Source of the DNA: Promethearchaeota archaeon
GTDB lineage: Archaea > Asgardarchaeota > Lokiarchaeia > Sigynarchaeales > SOKP01
NCBI GenBank assembly: GCA_016839845.1
Contig: JAEOTL010000271.1
Location: 1-8,398 of the forward strand
Length of the DNA stretch: 8,398 bases
Direction of reading: 5' to 3'
Shown here in pieces: positions 1 to 6,138 of this stretch. Below the pieces are notes generated by a model, which was not told the DNA's origin, did not search any database, and saw nothing but the letters and a program-made list of their open reading frames with translations. Position numbers and translations under genes: made by a program. Every line of letters starts with the position of its first letter. The first letter of the stretch is position 1.

Positions 1-1211
1 CCTTTATGGTATCTCATATTATAATTGACAGCGCTCCTTTTTACTAATGCCCCTTCTGGTGCTAGGTTCCCTTTTAAAACAACAATTCCTCCTTCTGATT
101 CAATTGGATCGTCATAGGACCGAATAATTTGATAATCATGGATTTCTATATTGTGGAGTAATTCACTCTGGGTTTTTCCAAGCACTGTTTTTGTTGAAAG
201 ATTTAACACTCTTGACATCTTTTTCATCATCGCTCTTACTCCTCCAGCTTCGTGGAATTCTGTTAATGTGTACTCGCTTGCTGGTTTAAATTTAGCGAGT
301 AAGGGGACAGATTTGCTTAAATCATCGAAATAAAAATGGTTTAAAGGGTTCCCAATCTCGTATGACAAAGCACACATATGTAAAACCATGTTGGTAGAGC
401 CACCAAATGATAAAGCAATTTTAATGGCATTTTCAATTGAATCGGGTGTTATTATTTCAAGAGCAGTAACTCTATTTTTAACCAGATCCAAAATTATCTT
501 ACCTGTTTCCCTCGCTAAATTATCTCTTTCAATACCAATGGCACTTAAAGTAGCGCAACCAGGTAGAGATAATCCCATGGCTTCTACTATGCAAGCCATT
601 GTATTTGCTGTCCCCATCATATTACAAGCTCCGGGAGAACAGCAAGTTTGGGTTTCAATTAGATTTAGATTTTCCGGAGTTAATTCACCATTCAAGTACT
701 TACCAATTGCCTCTTTAATATCTGATGTTACAAAAGTTTTCCCTTTTAGTGGTCCTTCATTAAACAGCTTTGCTTGCATTATCCCCCCTGTTAGAAAGAT
801 TGTGGGAATGGCACATCTTGCTGCAGCTAAAAGCATTCCCGGTATAATTTTATCACAAGAGCATAGCATGACCATGCCATCGAACTTATAAGCCTTAATT
901 GTACACTCTATAGAAGCAGCTATAATTTCCCGGGTAGGAAGAATATATTTTGAGAAGTTTCCAGAATTTGCAATCCCATCACAAGATGCAATCGTGTTAA
1001 ATTCCATCGGGGTCCCTCCTGCTTCTTTGACTCCCTCTTTGACAAATTCAGCTAATCTTCGAAGATGAATATGTCCCGGATTTATTTCATTCCATGAATT
1101 TACTATCGCAATTCGAGGTTTCTTGAGCTCTTCAAGCGAGTATCCACACCCATAATATAATGCTCGTTCATATACTTTTCTTGGATCTAACTCTTCTCTG
1201 TTATACGACAT
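1..1211 (-). CDS. IlvD/Edd family dehydratase (dihydroxy-acid or sugar-acid dehydratase), C-terminus off window
   Basis: I translated this by hand from ATG at 1211-1209 on the minus strand. It is open for 403 codons and runs off the left edge, so about 150 C-terminal residues of a usual ~550-570 are missing. The family removes water from 2,3-dihydroxy acids using an Fe-S cluster and Mg2+, either in valine/isoleucine synthesis (IlvD) or sugar-acid breakdown. Visible motifs: NPGHIHL (44-50), FNTIASCDGIA (71-81), CDK (119-121, the lysine usually carbamylated), SPGACNMMGTANTM (192-205), GGSTNMVLHM (270-279) and GNLAPEGALVK (381-391). Candidate cluster cysteines are C77, C119 and C196. Two details are odd. 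The usual MGHxGM after DGIA is replaced by NSGNFSKY. The NMMGTANTM block resembles sugar-acid dehydratases more than the GxCGGMFTANSM block of classical IlvD. Substrate is therefore open. The gene is divergent from the hydrolase at 1343; no ilvB/ilvC neighbour is visible. Confidence 0.9.
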   Translation of the reverse strand, partial: MSYNREELDPRKVYERALYYGCGYSLEELKKPRIAIVNSWNEINPGHIHLRRLAEFVKEGVKEAGGTPMEFNTIASCDGIANSGNFSKYILPTREIIAASIECTIKAYKFDGMVMLCSCDKIIPGMLLAAARCAIPTIFLTGGIMQAKLFNEGPLKGKTFVTSDIKEAIGKYLNGELTPENLNLIETQTCCSPGACNMMGTANTMACIVEAMGLSLPGCATLSAIGIERDNLARETGKIILDLVKNRVTALEIITPDSIENAIKIALSFGGSTNMVLHMCALSYEIGNPLNHFYFDDLSKSVPLLAKFKPASEYTLTEFHEAGGVRAMMKKMSRVLNLSTKTVLGKTQSELLHNIEIHDYQIIRSYDDPIESEGGIVVLKGNLAPEGALVKRSAVNYNMRYHK

Positions 1212-1230
1212 TGAGTTTTATAAATCTAAT

Positions 1231-1240
1231 AACTATATGA
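1231..1240 (-). promoter_or_regulatory. Possible TATA-like element for the IlvD/Edd gene
   Basis: Read on the minus strand this is CATATAGTTA, about 20-29 bases ahead of the ATG at 1211. That is the spacing expected for an archaeal TATA box with a nearly leaderless transcript. No Shine-Dalgarno sequence precedes the ATG. A second AT box (ATTTATAAAA, 1216-1225) lies too close to the start to be its promoter. AT-rich background makes this weak evidence. Confidence 0.3.
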
Positions 1241-1306
1241 AATTTGTCATGTTGCTCACTTAAATAATCATATAAAAAATAAAGTTTTTAGAATATCCCC
1301 CTTCCT

Positions 1307-1319
1307 TATTTAATTAAAC
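1307..1319 (+). promoter_or_regulatory. Possible TATA-like element for the alpha/beta hydrolase gene
   Basis: TTATTTAATTAAA is centred about 30 bases before the ATG at 1343, fitting an archaeal TATA box with a very short leader. A second candidate, ATATAAAAAA at about 1269-1278, would give a leader of about 40 bases. There is no Shine-Dalgarno sequence before the start. The 131-base divergent gap must hold promoters for both this gene and the IlvD/Edd gene. Confidence 0.3.
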
Positions 1320-1342
1320 AATAAAAAGAATACGAATCGAAA

Positions 1343-2155
1343 ATGCCAACTGTTGAATTAGATAATTGTTATAGAGTTTATTATCAAGAAAAGGGAAAAG
1401 GAAGAAATCTTGTATATATTCATGGATATTTAGGTAGTTCATGGATATATGAAGATTTGTTAGAACACTTTTCTAAGAACTATAGAGTAATATTAATCGA
1501 TCATCTTGGGCATGGTAAAAGCGATAAACCAAAAACAGTGGAATATGAATTAACTAATTTGGTTCAATATCTCGAGCAAACCCTCTCAAAAATACTAGGT
1601 GATGAAAAGATAATATTACATGGGCATAGTATGGGGGGAATGATTGCTCAAATCTATGCGACGAATCCTCTCTTAGCGAAGAGATTAGATGGATTAATAT
1701 TAATGTCTACTGCCCCAGTACTACAAAATCCAGGTTTACTTCAATATATTGAAGATATTCGTGAAGGCAAAATGAAAATAATTGATCGTGAGGTAATAGA
1801 AACAATTTTTGTGAATTTATGTTTCAATCGTCGATTTAAGAGAAAAAATCCCGCTTTAATTGAAGAATTCATAGAAAAAACACTTCAAAATGAAGAATTT
1901 GTAGGCTTCAAAACAATGAACTCTATAGTTAACAATTTTGATGTTGAGGATAAAGTTCATTTAATTAATGTTCCTACTCTAATAGTCCACGGTGATAAGG
2001 ACATCTTTATCCTCCCAGCAGAATCCGAAAAGTTACATCAAAAAATTCCTAACTCTAGGTTAGAAATATTTTCTCCTAGTATTGGTCATATGGTTAATTA
2101 TGAGGCTCAAGATGGTTACATAAAGGTTATGGAAGAATTCCTTGAAACACTATAG
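1343..2155 (+). CDS. Alpha/beta hydrolase fold protein
   Basis: This 270-residue protein has the full alpha/beta hydrolase signature. The oxyanion-strand HG is at 27-28, a DHLGHGKSD loop at 53-61, and the nucleophile elbow GHSMG at 94-98 with Ser96. The acid is probably Asp220 in HGDKD (216-220), and the base is His249 in the GHMVNYE segment. Residues about 125-190 form the variable helical cap that sets substrate choice. Length is typical of esterase, lactonase, proline iminopeptidase or MhpC/MenH-like members, and sequence alone does not say which. There is no signal peptide or membrane segment, so it should be cytoplasmic. The gene is monocistronic: divergent from the IlvD/Edd gene and convergent with the DDAH gene. 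The start was chosen because residues 3-10 already form the first strand of the fold. Confidence 0.9.
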   Translation: MPTVELDNCYRVYYQEKGKGRNLVYIHGYLGSSWIYEDLLEHFSKNYRVILIDHLGHGKSDKPKTVEYELTNLVQYLEQTLSKILGDEKIILHGHSMGGMIAQIYATNPLLAKRLDGLILMSTAPVLQNPGLLQYIEDIREGKMKIIDREVIETIFVNLCFNRRFKRKNPALIEEFIEKTLQNEEFVGFKTMNSIVNNFDVEDKVHLINVPTLIVHGDKDIFILPAESEKLHQKIPNSRLEIFSPSIGHMVNYEAQDGYIKVMEEFLETL

Positions 2156-2198
2156 AAAAAATTCAAAATTTTTTTTAAATTTCAATTTTTTTCCCTAA
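2156..2198. terminator. T-rich bidirectional termination zone between convergent genes
   Basis: The 43-base gap between two converging stop codons is almost all A/T. On the plus strand it has runs of eight T (2169-2176) and seven T (2186-2192), suitable for stopping the hydrolase transcript. On the minus strand the A-run at 2156-2161 gives six T behind the DDAH gene, and more T beyond. Archaeal RNA polymerase stops at T-runs without needing a strong hairpin, which fits. No experimental support. Confidence 0.5.
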
Positions 2199-2963
2199 TT
2201 AAAATCTTAAAGATAAACAAGAAAGACCTCCGTCCATCTTTCTAATTTCTGACATTTTTAGTTCTATCACTTCGTATCCTAAGTCCAAAATTGATTTTTT
2301 AAGATTTCTAAAGCCATGTGCCATTAAAACATAATTATTTACCCGTATGCAATTAGTTGCATAGCTCTCAACCTTACTAACCTCAGTTATTTTAAAATTT
2401 GAAAAAAAGGAGGTGTTTATCAATTCTCCCGATGCTATAATGTTATTATCTCCTAAATAAGCCACTCCTGTCTTAAGATGGAGAAGGTTTTTTAATGGTA
2501 TTAGTGAACAATTAAAACCATGTGCTTTTAAGATTTTTCTAAGCTGGATCGCACCTTTCTTATTTGTTCTTTTAGATATTCCAATGAAATATTGATTTTC
2601 AACTCTCAAAACATCACCGCCTTCTAGAGTTCCAGGGTCCTTAATTGAAACGATCTCTTGGTAAAAATCCTTTAGAATATTATGAATGCTTATTTCTTCT
2701 CCTCTTCTACTTAGAGCCCCAAAATTAGTGATTATTGCTACATTCTCGTTCACAACTGCTGTATCTTCAATAAATGTTGAATCTGGAAATTTATCATCTG
2801 CTTCTAGTATTTTAACCTTCACTCCGCATTTTCTTAACGCTTTGATATAATCACAATGTTGTTTTAAGGCTAGCTCATAATCAGGGGGCCCTAATTCTGA
2901 AGTAGTTATACCATATTGAAATTTTTGAGAGATTTGTTTAACAATAGCTTGATTAACTGGCAT
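2199..2963 (-). CDS. Dimethylarginine dimethylaminohydrolase (DDAH), guanidino-group-modifying superfamily
   Basis: DDAH hydrolyses asymmetric dimethyl- or monomethyl-arginine to citrulline plus methylamines through a covalent cysteine intermediate. The 254-residue length equals that of the Pseudomonas aeruginosa enzyme as I recall it. The catalytic residues fall at the same numbers: Glu114 in GTLEGGD (111-117), His162 in LHLKTG (161-166) and Cys249 in DGGLSCLSLRF at the C-terminus. Other family blocks are LGPPDYELALKQH (24-36), FPDSTFIEDTAVV (59-71, substrate-binding acids Asp61, Glu66, Asp67), SRRGE (85-89) and RTNKKG (132-137). There is no signal peptide, so it is cytoplasmic. Start ATG is at 2963; a nearby upstream ATG is out of frame. 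It is divergent from the oxidoreductase at 3046 and convergent with the hydrolase, so it is transcribed alone. Arginine deiminase-like activity is the main alternative. Confidence 0.92.
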   Translation of the reverse strand: MPVNQAIVKQISQKFQYGITTSELGPPDYELALKQHCDYIKALRKCGVKVKILEADDKFPDSTFIEDTAVVNENVAIITNFGALSRRGEEISIHNILKDFYQEIVSIKDPGTLEGGDVLRVENQYFIGISKRTNKKGAIQLRKILKAHGFNCSLIPLKNLLHLKTGVAYLGDNNIIASGELINTSFFSNFKITEVSKVESYATNCIRVNNYVLMAHGFRNLKKSILDLGYEVIELKMSEIRKMDGGLSCLSLRF

Positions 2964-3020
2964 ATCATCAAAGATTGCGTTCTCATTGCTTTAGATAACT
3001 ATAATTACCAAAGATAATTA

Positions 3021-3027
3021 TTTAAAT
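3021..3027 (+). promoter_or_regulatory. Possible TATA-like element for the oxidoreductase gene
   Basis: TTTAAAT sits inside the 10-base palindrome TTAAATTTAA (3022-3031), with its centre about 22 bases before the ATG at 3046 and 34 before the ATG at 3058. No Shine-Dalgarno sequence precedes either start, so a leaderless or near-leaderless message is plausible. On the other strand, AATTATAGTT at about 2998-3007 could serve the DDAH gene. The 82-base gap is shared by both promoters. Confidence 0.3.
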
Positions 3028-3045
3028 TTAATTAACAATTCAAAT

Positions 3046-4173
3046 ATGGAACTCCTCATGCTAAAGGTAGGATTTGTTGGTACTGGTGTTATCTTTGATT
3101 TAAATGTTCTAGGATATTTAAATAGGGACGATATAGAAATCACGTGCTTATGTGATAAGAAGAAAAAACATGCCAATGAGAAAATTGGAAAATTTGACCT
3201 TGATTCGGATATTAACGTTTATTCTAATTATCAAGAAATGCTGGATGCTGAAAAGTTAGATATTTTAGAAATACTCTTACCTCATCATTTACATACTGAA
3301 GTGACACTTTATGCAGCTCAAACAAATGTAAAAGGAATAAGTGTTCAAAAACCAATGGCTAATACCATTACAGATTGTGATAAAATGATTGAAGTTTGTA
3401 AAAAAAATGATGTTAAGTTAAAAGTGTTTGAGAATTTTACTTTCTACCCCCCAATTCTCAAGGCCAAACAGCTAATAGAGGGAGGAATAATTGGTGAAAT
3501 AAATTCAATTCATATTAAAACTCTTGAAGCTTCTCGTGGGGGTTGGGAGGTCCCTTGGAGTGCATGGAGATGGAGATATGATCCCAAAACCTGCGGTGGT
3601 GGCTTAGATGTTGGATCTCCATGTGTGTTTGATGATGGTTTTCACAAATTCTGGCTCGCTTTACATTTTATAGAAGATAAGATTGAAAAAGTATATGCTT
3701 GGGTAGATAGGAAAATAATGGATTTACCCGCGTATATCATGTGGAAATATAAAACTTCAGATACCGAAGAATCCCTTGTTCCGAAATATGGAACAATGGA
3801 ATATAATCAGCTTCCCGATATGCATTTACCCAGTCCCTATTATGCAGAAGATGATTTCATATCCTTAACAGGCTCTAAAGGAGCCATGTGGATTAATCAA
3901 GCAACAGCAGGAGGTAATATTATGTCAGATAGCGGGATTTTCCCTCCAATAGTAGTATTTAAAGAGGGAAAAATTGAAAAATACACAGATATGGAACGAG
4001 ATTGGAAATATGGTTTTATCAACTCTACTAATCACTTTATAGATATAATAAAGAAAGGTGGTAAACCAAGTTTAACAGGAGAAGAAGGAAGGTATACTAC
4101 CCAATTTGCTTTAGCAGCAATAAAGTCCTCTATGGATGGTAAGGAAATTTGTCCAGATGATATAAGAATATAA
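3046..4173 (+). CDS. Gfo/Idh/MocA family NAD(P)-dependent oxidoreductase
   Basis: The 375-residue protein has the two-domain layout of this family. An N-terminal Rossmann fold carries the dinucleotide loop GFVGTG (9-14). A C-terminal alpha/beta domain follows from about 130, where a sugar, inositol or pseudosugar is oxidised or reduced at a ring carbon. The family's EKP signature appears as QKP (101-103), keeping the catalytic Lys102 but not the acid. A GGG (184-186) and a DGFH segment (197-200) supply the usual active-site Asp and His. ATG at 3046 gives a four-residue lead before MLKVGFVG; ATG at 3058 is an equally good start that begins right at the first strand. It is cytoplasmic, with no signal peptide. 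It lies upstream of the sulfatase on the same strand but across 157 bases with a promoter-like stretch. Substrate is unknown; a sugar from the sulfatase reaction is a guess from context. Confidence 0.9.
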   Translation: MELLMLKVGFVGTGVIFDLNVLGYLNRDDIEITCLCDKKKKHANEKIGKFDLDSDINVYSNYQEMLDAEKLDILEILLPHHLHTEVTLYAAQTNVKGISVQKPMANTITDCDKMIEVCKKNDVKLKVFENFTFYPPILKAKQLIEGGIIGEINSIHIKTLEASRGGWEVPWSAWRWRYDPKTCGGGLDVGSPCVFDDGFHKFWLALHFIEDKIEKVYAWVDRKIMDLPAYIMWKYKTSDTEESLVPKYGTMEYNQLPDMHLPSPYYAEDDFISLTGSKGAMWINQATAGGNIMSDSGIFPPIVVFKEGKIEKYTDMERDWKYGFINSTNHFIDIIKKGGKPSLTGEEGRYTTQFALAAIKSSMDGKEICPDDIRI

Positions 4174-4234
4174 AGTAGTTTGAAGATATAATTTCTCACT
4201 TGATTAATTAACAAAATTTTAACTCGAACTGAAA

Positions 4235-4260
4235 ACTATAAATCTTTATAAAATTTTATA
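4235..4260 (+). promoter_or_regulatory. Probable promoter region of the sulfatase-maturase operon, with AT palindrome
   Basis: Two TATA-like boxes are present: CTATAAAT at about 4236-4243 and TATAAAATTTTATA at 4247-4260, the latter a perfect 14-base palindrome. A start of transcription about 25 bases downstream would give a leader of roughly 45-65 bases before the ATG at 4331. That fits the Shine-Dalgarno sequence present there. The palindrome could also be a regulator site, but AT-rich sequence produces such palindromes by chance. Confidence 0.4.
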
Positions 4261-4318
4261 ATTTTTATTTAAACGGAGTGTTTTTCCTCACTTTTAATTT
4301 AGGTAAATATGATTATTT

Positions 4319-4323
4319 AGGAG
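4319..4323 (+). promoter_or_regulatory. Shine-Dalgarno site of the sulfatase gene
   Basis: AGGAG lies seven bases before the ATG at 4331, the standard spacing. It is the clearest ribosome binding site in the window and fixes this start. Most other genes here have no such site, so this gene is probably translated from a leadered message while its neighbours may be leaderless. Confidence 0.6.
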
Positions 4324-4330
4324 ATTAGTA

Positions 4331-6106
4331 ATGAAAGTAATATTCATTCTTTTTGATACACTAAATAGGCATTTCCTGCCAAATTATGGAAACAATTGGG
4401 TTCACGCCCCAAATTTTATAAGATTATCAGAAAAGACCGTCATTTTTGATAACTGCTATACGGGTAGCTTAATGTGTATCCCTGCAAGGAGAGAACTACA
4501 TACCGGTAGACATAACTTTCTTCATAGAAGTTGGGGACCTTTAGAACCATTTGATGATTCGATGCCAGAAATTCTAAAGAACAATCGAGTTTATACCCAT
4601 CTAGTAAGCGATCATTATCATTATTGGGAAGACGGAGGGTGTACATACCACAATAGATATAATTCGTGGGAAATTGCTAGAGGACATGAAGGGGATCCCT
4701 GGAAAGGAGAAGTTAAAGATCCAGACATCCCTGAAGCCGTTCCAAATATGCGACAAAACTGGCCCCACTGGCGTCAAGATTGGGTAAATCGAAAATATAT
4801 GCAAACTGAGGAAGAACAGCCACAACCAGTAACTTTTAAACTAGCAACGGAGTTCATTGAAAAAAATCATCAGGAGGATAATTGGTTTCTCCATATCGAA
4901 ACATTTGATCCCCACGAACCTTATTTTACACATCAGAAATATAAAGATCTCTACAAACATGAGTATAATGGTCCACATTTCGACTGGCCTGATTATGGGA
5001 TAGTTAAAGAAACTAAAGAGCAAGTAGAACATGTTAGAAAAGAATATGCCGCCTCTGTAAGTATGTGTGATACTTATCTTGGTAAAATTCTAGATTTAAT
5101 GGATGAGAAAGATATGTGGGATGATACAATGCTTATCATTACCACGGATCATGGTTTTCTATTGGGTGAAAAAGATTGGTGGGCAAAAGCAATACAACCT
5201 ATATATAATGAGATTGCTCATATACCTTTATTTATATGGGATCCAAGATCAGGTAAGAAGAATGAAAGAAGAAATGCCTTAGTACAAACTACAGATATTG
5301 TACCTACCATTCTTGAGTTTTTTGGAATAGAGCCCACAAAAGATATGGAGGGTAAAGTCCTAAAAGAAACTATTAATTCAGATGCAAAAATTAAGGAATT
5401 TGGATTATTTGGAACTCATGGGGCTCAAGTAAACATTACTGATGGGAGATATGTCTATATGAGAGGTCCATCTAATCTTTTTAATAAACCCATTTATGAA
5501 TATACCCTTATGCCTACCCATATGCGTGGATTTTTCTCTATAAATGAGTTGAAAACAATCGAATTATCAGATCCCTTCAGTTTTACGAAGGGAACTAAAC
5601 TTATGAAATCTGAAGCACAATTTAGATACGTAAATCCTTATATTTTTGGAAGTTTACTTTTTGATCTTCAATCGGATCCCCACCAAGAAAATCCAATAAT
5701 TAATGCTGAAATTGAGAAAAGAATGATTAGTGCATTGGTCAAAGAAATGAAAGAGGATGATTCTCCTATTGAGCAATTCGAGCGTCTTGGAATTCCTTAT
5801 GATGGTGAAATTAAAAATGAACATTTAGCTTTAATAGACAATCGCTCAGGTATGAAGGATAAGATTGGGGAGACTAAAATAGTGTGGGATAAAAAAGGAA
5901 AAAGCATGTATTCTCTTATTATGGGATTTGTTCCTTCTCAATTCCAGAAACAAACGAATCTATTAATAGAAGAAGAGATTAAAAAGAAAAATATATCTGA
6001 AATCGATGAGGATTTACTAATAACAGTGTTTGAAAAAATCCTTCCTAAAAATTACATTCCGCTCATTAGAAATATGACCAAAATGGTCAAATCTAAGGCA
6101 TTATAA
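4331..6106 (+). CDS. Cys-type sulfatase (alkaline phosphatase superfamily), cytoplasmic
   Basis: Type I sulfatases hydrolyse sulfate esters using a formylglycine made from an active-site Cys or Ser. The formylglycine site is CIPARRELHTGR (49-60), matching CxPxRxxxxTG, with Cys49 the residue converted. Other active-site features: Asp9 in FDTLNRHFLPNYG (8-20), DPHEPY (193-198), TTDHG (271-275, metal-binding Asp273/His274), Lys286 ahead of the partner-strand segment, and the late family block LFDLQSDPHQENP (443-455). The protein begins directly at the first strand with no signal peptide, so it acts in the cytoplasm. At 591 residues it carries a tail from about 497 beyond the usual core, lysine/glutamate rich with no recognised domain. 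It shares an operon with its maturase 32 bases downstream. A phosphonate monoester hydrolase, which also uses formylglycine, is an alternative. Substrate unknown; a sulfated sugar is inferred from neighbours. Confidence 0.93.
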   Translation: MKVIFILFDTLNRHFLPNYGNNWVHAPNFIRLSEKTVIFDNCYTGSLMCIPARRELHTGRHNFLHRSWGPLEPFDDSMPEILKNNRVYTHLVSDHYHYWEDGGCTYHNRYNSWEIARGHEGDPWKGEVKDPDIPEAVPNMRQNWPHWRQDWVNRKYMQTEEEQPQPVTFKLATEFIEKNHQEDNWFLHIETFDPHEPYFTHQKYKDLYKHEYNGPHFDWPDYGIVKETKEQVEHVRKEYAASVSMCDTYLGKILDLMDEKDMWDDTMLIITTDHGFLLGEKDWWAKAIQPIYNEIAHIPLFIWDPRSGKKNERRNALVQTTDIVPTILEFFGIEPTKDMEGKVLKETINSDAKIKEFGLFGTHGAQVNITDGRYVYMRGPSNLFNKPIYEYTLMPTHMRGFFSINELKTIELSDPFSFTKGTKLMKSEAQFRYVNPYIFGSLLFDLQSDPHQENPIINAEIEKRMISALVKEMKEDDSPIEQFERLGIPYDGEIKNEHLALIDNRSGMKDKIGETKIVWDKKGKSMYSLIMGFVPSQFQKQTNLLIEEEIKKKNISEIDEDLLITVFEKILPKNYIPLIRNMTKMVKSKAL

Positions 6107-6138
6107 ATTAAATCTGAAGGCGTATTCACAAAATAAAT

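Noticed and set aside
388..891. Plus-strand open frame of 167 codons, and a smaller one at 151-333
   Set aside because: They lie opposite the IlvD/Edd gene, whose minus-strand translation shows clear family motifs across the same bases; the plus-strand products look like nothing known.
4032..4214. Minus-strand open frame of 60 codons overlapping the end of the oxidoreductase gene
   Set aside because: It is antisense to a well-supported gene and has no recognisable motif.
4274..4295. Possible hairpin AGTG...CACT in the sulfatase leader
   Set aside because: Only four base pairs with a long loop; expected by chance.
4440..5032. Three short minus-strand open frames within the sulfatase gene
   Set aside because: They are antisense shadows of the sulfatase coding sequence, which carries the catalytic motifs there.
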